Shown here piece after piece: positions 24,367-31,994 of a stretch of DNA of 64,000 nucleotides. Position 1 is the first letter of the stretch, and every line of letters starts with the position of its first letter. Location of the stretch: positions 62,001 through 126,000 of the forward strand of contig JAXMGX010000012.1 of NCBI GenBank assembly GCA_046347045.1, written 5' to 3'. The position numbers and the translations under genes were made by a program. The DNA is from ZC4RG30 sp046347045. Lineage in GTDB: Bacteria; Pseudomonadota; Gammaproteobacteria; Steroidobacterales; Steroidobacteraceae. Below the pieces are notes generated by a model. That model ran no database searches. It was not told where the DNA came from and saw only the letters and a program-made list of their open reading frames with translations.

Positions 24367-27216
24367 ATGTCCGTACGAAACGTGATTTCCGGGATCCTGG
24401 CTGGCGCAGTCGCGGCCAATGCGGGCTTTGGAACACTGGCGCACGCCCAGCAGGCCGGCAGCGCGGAAAACACCGTGGATCTGCAGGAAGTCACCGTCAC
24501 CGGTTCGCGCATCCAGCGCGACGGCATGACCACACCCACGCCGGTCACGGCCGTATCCGCTGCAGACCTCAGCGTGCTGGCACCCACCACGCTCGCGGCC
24601 GGACTCACGCAGCTGCCGCAGTTCAACAGCAGCTCCGTGCCCGAAGGCGCGCCCGCGGCGGGCTGGACCGGTGCTTCCGGCGCCAGCATCCTGAATCTGC
24701 GCGGCGTGGGCCAGAACCGCACGCTGGTGCTGCTCGATGGCCGGCGCATCGTGCCGTCGAGCCGCCGTGGCACGCTCGACGTGAACCTGCTGCCGGACCC
24801 GCTGGTGAAGCGCGTCGAGGTCGTCACCGGCGGCGCGTCGGCGGCTTATGGATCAGACGCGGTCAGCGGCGTCGTCAACTTCATGCTCGACACCGACTTC
24901 ACCGGCGTCGAGGCCAACCTGCAAGGCGGCATCACCGAACTCGGTGACAACGGCAACCTCAAGGCGGGGCTTGCGGCCGGCATGCGCATCGGCGACCGCG
25001 CGCACCTCATGGGGTCGCTGGACTACTACCAGGCCAACGCGATCAAGGACGCCACCCGGCGCGACTGGCAGCAAAGCTGGGGCGTCATCGCCAATCCGCT
25101 GGCAAGCCAGGCCGGCCAACCGGCGCGCATCACGCGCTCGAATGTGCGCTCCCGGCAGTTCACGACGGGCGGCCTGATCCTGAGCGGCCCCTTCATCAAC
25201 CAGCAGTTCATGCCGGGCGGCACGCTTGCGCCGTTCGTTGCCGGCACGGACGTCACCAGCACGACTCAGGTGGGCGGCGATGGCCAGGATCCCTCCTGGT
25301 ACAACTACTTCACGCCCGACAGCAAGCGCGGCAGCGGCTTCGCCCACTTCAGCTACGACCTCGCCGATGACGCAACGCTGTTCGTGCAGGCGCTGGTCGG
25401 CCGCAACGACTCGAGCTACCTCTCGCCTCCGGCCGGTGGCCAGTTCGCGAACTGGGCGATCACGATCTACGGCGACAACGCCTTCCTGCCGCAGGTCATC
25501 CGCCAGACGATGACGGCGAACCAGAACTTCCGGCTGGGACGCGCGGGCGACCTCGATTACGGCGCATCCAAGGCCATCAAGCAGGAGAACCTGCTGCAGT
25601 CGTACACCACCGGACTCAAGGCGCGCCTGGGTGACTGGAAACTGGATGCCTACTACCAGTACGGCCGCACCAATTCCGACATCTACATGGACAACGCGAT
25701 CCGGCTCGATCGCATCTACCAGGCCATCGACGCAGTGAACAGCGGCGGGCAGATCGTCTGCCGCTCCACGCTGATGTACCCGGGCAATGGCTGCGTGCCG
25801 ATGAATGTGTTCGGCGTGGGCTCGCCATCGCGCGCAGCCATCGACTGGATCTCGCAGGACATCTCGCAGAAGCAGCTGGTGCAGCAGCACGTGGCGGACA
25901 TCGCGCTGTCCGGCTCCCCGTTCAGCAACTGGGCCGGCGCGGTCTCGCTCGCCACCGGCATTTCGTGGCGCGAGGACACTTTCCGCCAGGTCGTGTACCC
26001 GGTGGCGCTGCATGCCGGCACCGACATGCCGGTGATCGGGCCGACGCTGGGCTACAAGGGCCTGCCGACCGTGTATTCGGGCAATGCCAACATCTTCGAG
26101 CGCGGGCCTTCGGCCAGCCCGCAGGGTTCGTACAACGTGCGCGAGGCCTTCGCGGAAATGCAGATGCCGCTGCTGGGCAAGACGGCGCTCTCGAACTCCA
26201 TCGATTTCAATGCTGCCGTGCGCTTCGCCGACTACAAGGGCAGCGGCGGCGTCTGGGCATGGAAGGCCGGCCTCGACTGGCAGGTATACGATGATCTGCG
26301 TCTGCGCGCCACGCGTTCGCGCGACGTGCGCGCCGGTACGCTGTCGGAACGCTTCGATTCCTCCCGCGGCCCGGGCAATGTCACCGACCCGACCACCGGC
26401 AACGCAACGCCCTATGCCATCACCGTGGTCGCGGGCGGCAACCCGAACGTGAATCCGGAAAAGGCCGACACGCTGACCTTCGGTGCCATCTATCGTCCTG
26501 CCTGGCTGCCCGGTCTCAACCTGTCCGTCGACGCATTCAACATCGACATCGCCGGCGCCATCGGCCAGCTTGGCGCGCAGAACATCGTCGACCAGTGCTT
26601 CGCGGGAGCCACCCAGTTGTGCGGCTTCGTGCACCGTGACTCCGCCGGCATCATCTCCGTGGTCGACAACCTGTTCATCAACACCGACAAGGCAAAGACG
26701 CGCGGCGTCGACATCGAAACCTCGTACCGTGGCGCGGTCAACCTGTTTGGCGGCGGTGAGCAGATCGGTGTGCGGTTGCTGACCTCCTACATCCACGAGC
26801 TGTCCACGACGCTGGCCGGCGCGGCCAAGGTCGATCGGGCCGGGCAGACCGGCCAGGCGGGCGGCGCCCCGGACTGGCAGGCAACGCTGAGCCTCAACTA
26901 CGACCGGGGACCGTTCTCGGCAACTCTGCAGGAACGCTATATCGCTGCCGGCACCTACAATTCGACCTGGACTCAGGGCGTGGACATCGACGACAACTCG
27001 GTGAGCGCCTCGTACCTCACCAACCTGCAGCTGGCCTATGGCGGCGACCTGTCAGGTGGCGGCTCGTACAAGGTGACGCTGAACGTCAACAACGTGTTCG
27101 ACGCGGATCCACCGCTGGTGGCTTCGTGGGGTTTCACCGGGTCCCAGGCGACCAATTCCGGCCTGTTCGATGTCTACGGCCGGCGCTACAGCCTGGGCGT
27201 GCGCTTCAAGTTCTGA
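24367..27216 (+). CDS. TonB-dependent outer-membrane receptor
   Basis: A 949-residue receptor. It has a signal peptide to about residue 29, a TonB-box-like start of the mature chain followed by DLQEVTVTGSRIQ, and a plug domain with LNLRGVGQNRTLVLLDGRRIVPSS and RVEVVTGGASAAYGSDAVSGVVNF. The rest is a beta-barrel ending in the outer-membrane signal YSLGVRFKF. This subtype, with TLVLLDGRR and SAAYGSDA, is the large-substrate type abundant in Sphingomonadales and Steroidobacteraceae. The ATG at 24367 has GGGAGGG upstream; an earlier in-frame start at 24337/24340 is less likely. It presumably imports the product or substrate handled by the exported genes before it. Confidence 0.9.
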   Translation: MSVRNVISGILAGAVAANAGFGTLAHAQQAGSAENTVDLQEVTVTGSRIQRDGMTTPTPVTAVSAADLSVLAPTTLAAGLTQLPQFNSSSVPEGAPAAGWTGASGASILNLRGVGQNRTLVLLDGRRIVPSSRRGTLDVNLLPDPLVKRVEVVTGGASAAYGSDAVSGVVNFMLDTDFTGVEANLQGGITELGDNGNLKAGLAAGMRIGDRAHLMGSLDYYQANAIKDATRRDWQQSWGVIANPLASQAGQPARITRSNVRSRQFTTGGLILSGPFINQQFMPGGTLAPFVAGTDVTSTTQVGGDGQDPSWYNYFTPDSKRGSGFAHFSYDLADDATLFVQALVGRNDSSYLSPPAGGQFANWAITIYGDNAFLPQVIRQTMTANQNFRLGRAGDLDYGASKAIKQENLLQSYTTGLKARLGDWKLDAYYQYGRTNSDIYMDNAIRLDRIYQAIDAVNSGGQIVCRSTLMYPGNGCVPMNVFGVGSPSRAAIDWISQDISQKQLVQQHVADIALSGSPFSNWAGAVSLATGISWREDTFRQVVYPVALHAGTDMPVIGPTLGYKGLPTVYSGNANIFERGPSASPQGSYNVREAFAEMQMPLLGKTALSNSIDFNAAVRFADYKGSGGVWAWKAGLDWQVYDDLRLRATRSRDVRAGTLSERFDSSRGPGNVTDPTTGNATPYAITVVAGGNPNVNPEKADTLTFGAIYRPAWLPGLNLSVDAFNIDIAGAIGQLGAQNIVDQCFAGATQLCGFVHRDSAGIISVVDNLFINTDKAKTRGVDIETSYRGAVNLFGGGEQIGVRLLTSYIHELSTTLAGAAKVDRAGQTGQAGGAPDWQATLSLNYDRGPFSATLQERYIAAGTYNSTWTQGVDIDDNSVSASYLTNLQLAYGGDLSGGGSYKVTLNVNNVFDADPPLVASWGFTGSQATNSGLFDVYGRRYSLGVRFKF

Positions 27217-27238
27217 CACCGTTTTACCGGAGAGCAAC

Positions 27239-28144
27239 ATGAACCGAATTGGAAAGTGGATCGGGCACACGGTGCTTGCGCTGCTGATGCTCGCGCCCTG
27301 CGCCTTCGCGCAGGGCAAGCTCACTCTCGAGGTCTACACCGGACATGGCGTCGTCGGCTACGACGTCAACTCCACGCTGATCTCGGGAGAAAAGGACCTG
27401 CTGCTGATCGATGCGCAGTTCTCGCTCAGCGAAGCGCACAAGCTGGCGGCGAAGATCCTCGAATCGAAGAAGAACCTGGTCGCCATCTACGTCACCCATC
27501 CGCATCCGGACCACATGTTCGGGCTGGCGGTGCTGAAGCAGGCCTTCCCGCAGGCGCGCGTGCTGGCGTTGCCACAGACTGCCAGTGCGGTAAAGGCGGC
27601 CTGGCCGAATCGGCAGAAGTTCTGGGTTGCCACCTATGGCAGCAACATCCCCGGACCGGAACCGGTGCTGCCGGAGGAACTGGCAACGCCCTACCTGGAA
27701 CTGGAAGGCCACCAGTTTCCGGTCACCGGTCCGGTCGGTGGCAGCGATGGTCCGGGCAACAGCTTCGTGTACATCCCGCAGCTGAAGGCCGTGGTCACGG
27801 GCGACATCGTCTTCGACCGCGTGTATTTCGGCGTGCAGAAGGACAAGAATCGGGAAGAGTGGCTGAAGAGCCTCGACCAGATCCTGGCGCTCAAGCCCGA
27901 GATCATCGTGCCGGGCCATGAGGGCCCGGGCGCCACGCGCAACCCCGCTTCCATTGCCTTCATGAAGAAGTACGTTGCCGACTGGGACGCCAACGTGGCC
28001 CGCTCGAAGAATGCCGCCGAAATGAAGAAGGCCACGCTCAGGAAGTATCCGAAGTTAGGCATGGAGTTCACGCTGGACCAGCGCGTCGCGGCCTACTTCC
28101 CGGCGCAGCCGGCGCCCGCCGCTTCCAGCGCGCCCGCACGTTAG
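27239..28144 (+). CDS. Secreted metallo-beta-lactamase-fold hydrolase
   Basis: A 301-residue protein with a signal peptide (cleavage near CAFA-QGK). The dinuclear metal motif is THPHPDHMFG (H87, H89, D91, H92), with later ligands in the AVVTGDIVFDRVYFG and IVPGHEGPG segments. GGAG lies before the ATG. It sits 22 bases after the TonB receptor and closes the rightward run. MBL-fold proteins of this SoxH/quinoprotein-relay-like type hydrolyse esters, lactones or sulfur compounds. The substrate is unknown and the role in a shared pathway is inferred from gene order. Confidence 0.82.
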   Translation: MNRIGKWIGHTVLALLMLAPCAFAQGKLTLEVYTGHGVVGYDVNSTLISGEKDLLLIDAQFSLSEAHKLAAKILESKKNLVAIYVTHPHPDHMFGLAVLKQAFPQARVLALPQTASAVKAAWPNRQKFWVATYGSNIPGPEPVLPEELATPYLELEGHQFPVTGPVGGSDGPGNSFVYIPQLKAVVTGDIVFDRVYFGVQKDKNREEWLKSLDQILALKPEIIVPGHEGPGATRNPASIAFMKKYVADWDANVARSKNAAEMKKATLRKYPKLGMEFTLDQRVAAYFPAQPAPAASSAPAR

Positions 28145-28154
28145 CGGCCGCCGG

Positions 28155-28994
28155 CTAGAGGGTCAGGGCGCTGTACACGATGGTCAACACGATCATCAAC
28201 ACCAGCGACACGGCGTAGAACGCGGCGATTGCGGTGAGCTTGGCCAGCGTGCGGATGCGGCTGTCGCCGTAGAAGCGACGCATCGCCAGGTACAGGTAGA
28301 TCACCAGCCAGCATGCCAGCAGTACGCTCACGGCCGCTGACACCGGGGCCAATGCGGGCCAGGCGTGGGCAGTCCCCTGCAGCACGATTGCGAGCGCGCC
28401 CAGCAGAAAGGCCGCCGTATGAGTGTGCAGGTAGAACACCAGGTGCTCCACGTACCAGCGGCGCGGCCGCCAGTACAGCAGCAACATGCCCGCCGCGATC
28501 AGCGGCAGGAACAGGAACATCGCGCGCGGCAGGGAGGCCATGAACAGGTGGTTCAGCGATGCCCCGCCATCTGCCAGCATCTTGTTGCAGGCGCTGCGCG
28601 CCCGTTCGGCCAGCCACGCCGGATTGGAGGAAAGCCCGGCGCAGCCCTGGGCCTTCTCCGCGTCATCGACCTTGAAATGCAGCAGATCGTCGTGATGGAA
28701 GACTCCGAGCAAGCCGAAGAACAGCAGGCTGATCACCAGGTACAGCCGGAACGGAGGCATGAAGCTGGCGCGACGGTTCGCGACGAACTGCCGGGTCACC
28801 TCGCCCGGTTTCGTCATCAGGAGCCACAGCGTGCGCCACAGGCGCCCGTCCACGTGCGTCAGCGAATGCCAGCCATCATGGAACAGGGCGTGCATCGAAC
28901 GCGCGCTCTCGTGCGCGCTCTGGCCGCACTGGGAGCAATAGGGGCCGGCGAGCGGCGCCTCGCAATTGCCGCAGTGGCTGGGGTGCTCGGACAT
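28155..28994 (-). CDS. DUF3667 family membrane protein with N-terminal zinc ribbon
   Basis: A 279-residue protein. The N-terminus holds CGNC and CSQCGQ (C8, C11, C20, C23), a zinc-ribbon pattern. A conserved segment LTHVDGRLWRTLWLLMTKPGEVTRQFVANRRASFMPPFRLYLVISLLFFGL follows, which defines DUF3667. Several hydrophobic helices (about residues 90-110, 165-185, 195-215, 220-240, 250-275) fill the C-terminal half. Function is unknown. It is convergent with the MBL gene, with 10 bases between stops. Confidence 0.8.
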   Translation of the reverse strand: MSEHPSHCGNCEAPLAGPYCSQCGQSAHESARSMHALFHDGWHSLTHVDGRLWRTLWLLMTKPGEVTRQFVANRRASFMPPFRLYLVISLLFFGLLGVFHHDDLLHFKVDDAEKAQGCAGLSSNPAWLAERARSACNKMLADGGASLNHLFMASLPRAMFLFLPLIAAGMLLLYWRPRRWYVEHLVFYLHTHTAAFLLGALAIVLQGTAHAWPALAPVSAAVSVLLACWLVIYLYLAMRRFYGDSRIRTLAKLTAIAAFYAVSLVLMIVLTIVYSALTL

Positions 28995-29025
28995 GACCGA
29001 AAGGATATAGAGCCGCCAATGAAAA

Positions 29026-29051
29026 GGCCCGCGCGATCACTCGCGCGGGCC
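29026..29051 (-). terminator. Intrinsic terminator of iorAB
   Basis: GGCCCGCGCGA and TCGCGCGGGCC form a perfect 11-bp stem with a 4-nt loop, followed on the minus strand by TTTTC. It lies 27 bases after the iorB stop and before the DUF3667 gene on the same strand, so it should separate the two transcripts. Confidence 0.85.
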
Positions 29052-29077
29052 CGTTCGAAGCGGCCGAATGGACCCCG

Positions 29078-31441
29078 TCAGGCGACCGAGAACCCCTCGC
29101 GGGTGATCGGCAGCGTGCGGATGCGCACCTTGGTGGCCGCATAGATCGCATTGCAGATCGCAGGCACCGCCGGCGGGAATGCCGGCTCACCCACGCCCGT
29201 CGGCGGGAAGTTGGTGTCGAGGAAGTGCACATCGACCACCGGCGCCTGCGACATGCGCGCCAGCTTGTAGGTGTCGAAGTTCTTTTCCTGCGGCCGGCCG
29301 TTCTCGATGTGGATCTCCTGCCCCATGGTGGCGATGGCATCCACGACGCAGCCCTGCACCTGGTTCTCGGCGGCCGACAGGTTCACCACGGGGCCGATGT
29401 CGCCCACCACGGTCATCTTGTGCACGCGGACCTTCTTGTTCCTGTCCACGCTCACCTCGGCCACTTCGGCGAAATGGCCCTGGTGCGAGAAGTGGAACGC
29501 AAGGCCATGGTAGTGACCCTTCGGCAGCGGCTTGCCCCAGCCCGAACGCGCAACCGCTTCCTTGATGGTCGCGATGGCGCGTTCCGGATTCAGTCCACCG
29601 CCACCCGGGCCACGCCCGGGACCGGCAGCGGCCGGCGCCGGCTGCTTGTTCTGGAAGGTGTCGATCAGGAACTCGGCATGATCGCGACCCGCTGCCGTCG
29701 ACAGCTCATGCATGAACGACTGCACCACGAAGGCCGCGGTGTTCGAGCCCGGCGCGCGCCACGGGCCGCAGGGGATGTGGAATTCCTCCAGCGTCTGCGA
29801 CAACCGGTAGTTCGGCGTGTACTCGGCCGGGAACTCGCCCGGCGAAGGCCAGCCGCCGCCGTTCACCGCGCGCTTGCTGCCGCCCGGCGTATTGTCGGAG
29901 AAGGAGATGGCCTGACCCGACCAGGCCACGATCCTGCCCTTGTCGTCGAGGCCGGCCTTGAAGGCGTGGAATCCACCGGGACGATACCAGTCGTGCCCCA
30001 TGTCGTCCTCGCGCGTCCACACCAGCTTCACCGGAATGCCGCCGGCCTGCTTGGAAATGGCCGCGGCTTCGGAGACGAACTCCTGCATCAGGCGACGGCC
30101 GAAGCCGCCACCCACACGCATCTGGTGCATCACTGCGCGCTCGGCGGGCACGCCCACCACCTTCGCAGCCGTGGTGCGGGCACCATCGGGGATCTGCACC
30201 GCGCCCCAGATCTCGAGTCTGTCGCCGGCCGGATCCTTCTGGTACCAGGCCGTGGTGTTCTGCGGTTCGAGGTTGGCATGCGCGACGAAGCCGAAGGTGT
30301 AGAAGGCCTCGACGGTCTTCTTGGCACCCTTCAGGCCCGCTTCCACGTCACCGACCTTGCGCAGTTCCTGCGCGCCCGGACCCTTGGCGGATTCCTTTGC
30401 CTTGGCGGAGAAGGCCGTCCAGCTGTCGCGCGAGGCATTGCTCTCGTCCCAGGTGATCTTCAGCTTCTTCTTCGCGGAGAAGGCGGCCCAGGTGTTGTCG
30501 GCCACGATGGCGACGCCCGGCATCACCTCGATGACATTGTTGGTGCCTTCGACCACGAAGGCATCGACCACGCCCGGCAGCTTGCGGATCTCTTCGAGAT
30601 TGGCCGATGCCACCTTGCCGCCCACCGCGGGGCACTTCTCGAACACCGCCACCTTCATGTTGGGCAGCTGCACGTCCATGCCGAACAGCGACTGGCCGGT
30701 CACGAGCTTGGTGTTGTCCACGCCCGTGAAGCGCTTGCCCATCAGCTTCCAGTCCTTGCGGTCCTTCAGCTTCAACTCGGCGGGATTCGGCACCGGCATC
30801 GACGCGGCCGCCGTGGCCAGCGAGCCATAGCCCGCGCTGCGGTTGCTGGCGGCATGGATGACCGTGCTGTCGGAAGTGGTGATTTCGGAAGCGGGCACAC
30901 CCCACTGCTGGGCCGCAGCGGCCACCAGCAGTGCGCGCGCGCCGGCGCCGGCCTGGCGCAGCGTGGTGAAGTTCATCGGGATGGACATCGAACCGCCGGC
31001 GAACTGCGCGCCGTAGACGGCGGCATTGATCGGGGACTGCTCCACCGTCACGTCGGCCCACTTCGCATCCAGCTCTTCAGCCAGGATGACGCCGAAGCCG
31101 GTCTTGATGCCCTGGCCGATTTCCGGGTTCTTGGAATACAGCGTGATCTTGCCATTCGGCGCGATCTTCACGTAGGCGCCCGGGTTGAATGCCGGTCCCG
31201 GCGGCGGACCCGCGGGACGCGCACCGCCACCACCAGCCTGCTGCGCTTCGGCGGTCTGCGGGTTCAGCATGCCGAAGGCCACGAGCAGGCCACCGCCCGC
31301 GGCCACCGAAGCCTGCAGGAAGCCGCGGCGCGACACCGGCGCACCAGCCAGTGCCTTCATCGAGGCGCCAAGCCCTTCGGGCTTGTCGAGCTGCTCGCGC
31401 AGCACCTCGGGGTAGTACTCGTTGTTGACGATGGAGTTCAT
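29078..31441 (-). CDS. iorB: Molybdopterin-binding large subunit, isoquinoline 1-oxidoreductase beta type
   Basis: A 787-residue xanthine-dehydrogenase-family large subunit. The N-terminus has a Tat signal, VSRRGFLQASVAAGGGLLVAFGM, so the assembled enzyme is exported. Two molybdenum-cofactor blocks follow. Visible marks are GQGIKTGFGVILAEELDAKW, MRVGGGFGRRLMQEFVSEAA, PCGPWRAPGSNTAAFVVQSFMHELS and the C-terminal PTGVGEPAFPPAVPAICNAIYAATG-like stretch with the active-site glutamate in GVGEP. Such IorAB enzymes hydroxylate N-heterocycles or oxidise aldehydes and pass electrons to cytochromes. The ATG overlaps the iorA TGA (ATGA), so the true start is 31441, not the longer open frame upstream. 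Confidence 0.88.
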   Translation of the reverse strand: MNSIVNNEYYPEVLREQLDKPEGLGASMKALAGAPVSRRGFLQASVAAGGGLLVAFGMLNPQTAEAQQAGGGGARPAGPPPGPAFNPGAYVKIAPNGKITLYSKNPEIGQGIKTGFGVILAEELDAKWADVTVEQSPINAAVYGAQFAGGSMSIPMNFTTLRQAGAGARALLVAAAAQQWGVPASEITTSDSTVIHAASNRSAGYGSLATAAASMPVPNPAELKLKDRKDWKLMGKRFTGVDNTKLVTGQSLFGMDVQLPNMKVAVFEKCPAVGGKVASANLEEIRKLPGVVDAFVVEGTNNVIEVMPGVAIVADNTWAAFSAKKKLKITWDESNASRDSWTAFSAKAKESAKGPGAQELRKVGDVEAGLKGAKKTVEAFYTFGFVAHANLEPQNTTAWYQKDPAGDRLEIWGAVQIPDGARTTAAKVVGVPAERAVMHQMRVGGGFGRRLMQEFVSEAAAISKQAGGIPVKLVWTREDDMGHDWYRPGGFHAFKAGLDDKGRIVAWSGQAISFSDNTPGGSKRAVNGGGWPSPGEFPAEYTPNYRLSQTLEEFHIPCGPWRAPGSNTAAFVVQSFMHELSTAAGRDHAEFLIDTFQNKQPAPAAAGPGRGPGGGGLNPERAIATIKEAVARSGWGKPLPKGHYHGLAFHFSHQGHFAEVAEVSVDRNKKVRVHKMTVVGDIGPVVNLSAAENQVQGCVVDAIATMGQEIHIENGRPQEKNFDTYKLARMSQAPVVDVHFLDTNFPPTGVGEPAFPPAVPAICNAIYAATKVRIRTLPITREGFSVA

Positions 31442-31911
31442 GAGGCGCTCCCGTTCAGAGACTGGGCCGCGGACTTGATGGCCGCGCGGATGCGTACATA
31501 GGTGCCGCAGCGGCACAGGTTCTGCATCGCGTTGTCGATGTCGGTATCGGTGGGATTCTTCTTCTGCGCCAGCAGCGCCGAGGCGCTCATGATCTGGCCG
31601 GCCTGGCAGTAGCCGCACTGCGGCACGTCGTGATCGATCCAGGCCTTCTGCACGGCGGTGAGCACGCCGTTCTGCGCCAGGCCTTCGATGGTGGTGATCT
31701 TCTGTCCTGCCACCGCAGTGGCCGGTACCGAGCACGACCGCACCGGTGAACCGTTCAGGTGAACGGTGCAGGCGCCACACTGCCCCACGCCGCAACCGAA
31801 CTTCGTGCCGACGAGTTTCAGTTCGTCACGCAGCACCCACAGCAGAGGCTGATCGTCCATCACCTCCACTTCACGATCGATGCCGTTGACGTTCAATTTC
31901 ACTTTGGCCAT
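31438..31911 (-). CDS. iorA: [2Fe-2S] small subunit, isoquinoline 1-oxidoreductase alpha type
   Basis: A 157-residue protein with two iron-sulfur domains. Plant-type cluster cysteines are C40, C45, C48 and C60 in FGCGVGQCGACTVHLNG, and the helical-domain cysteines are C99, C102, C133 and C135 in CGYCQAG and NLCRCGTYVR. It carries electrons from the molybdenum site of IorB. There is no signal peptide, as expected if it crosses by Tat with IorB. The start MAKVKLNVNG at 31911 fits the family; upstream codons to 31974 are not conserved in character. The gene begins 83 bases after rlmKL. Confidence 0.92.
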   Translation of the reverse strand: MAKVKLNVNGIDREVEVMDDQPLLWVLRDELKLVGTKFGCGVGQCGACTVHLNGSPVRSCSVPATAVAGQKITTIEGLAQNGVLTAVQKAWIDHDVPQCGYCQAGQIMSASALLAQKKNPTDTDIDNAMQNLCRCGTYVRIRAAIKSAAQSLNGSAS

Positions 31912-31994
31912 GTTGCCCGTCCGAGTCTTGTGACTTGAATAGAAGAGCGGGACGCCCCGTAAGCCCGGGAGCATAACTGCGCCCTATGCGCCCT

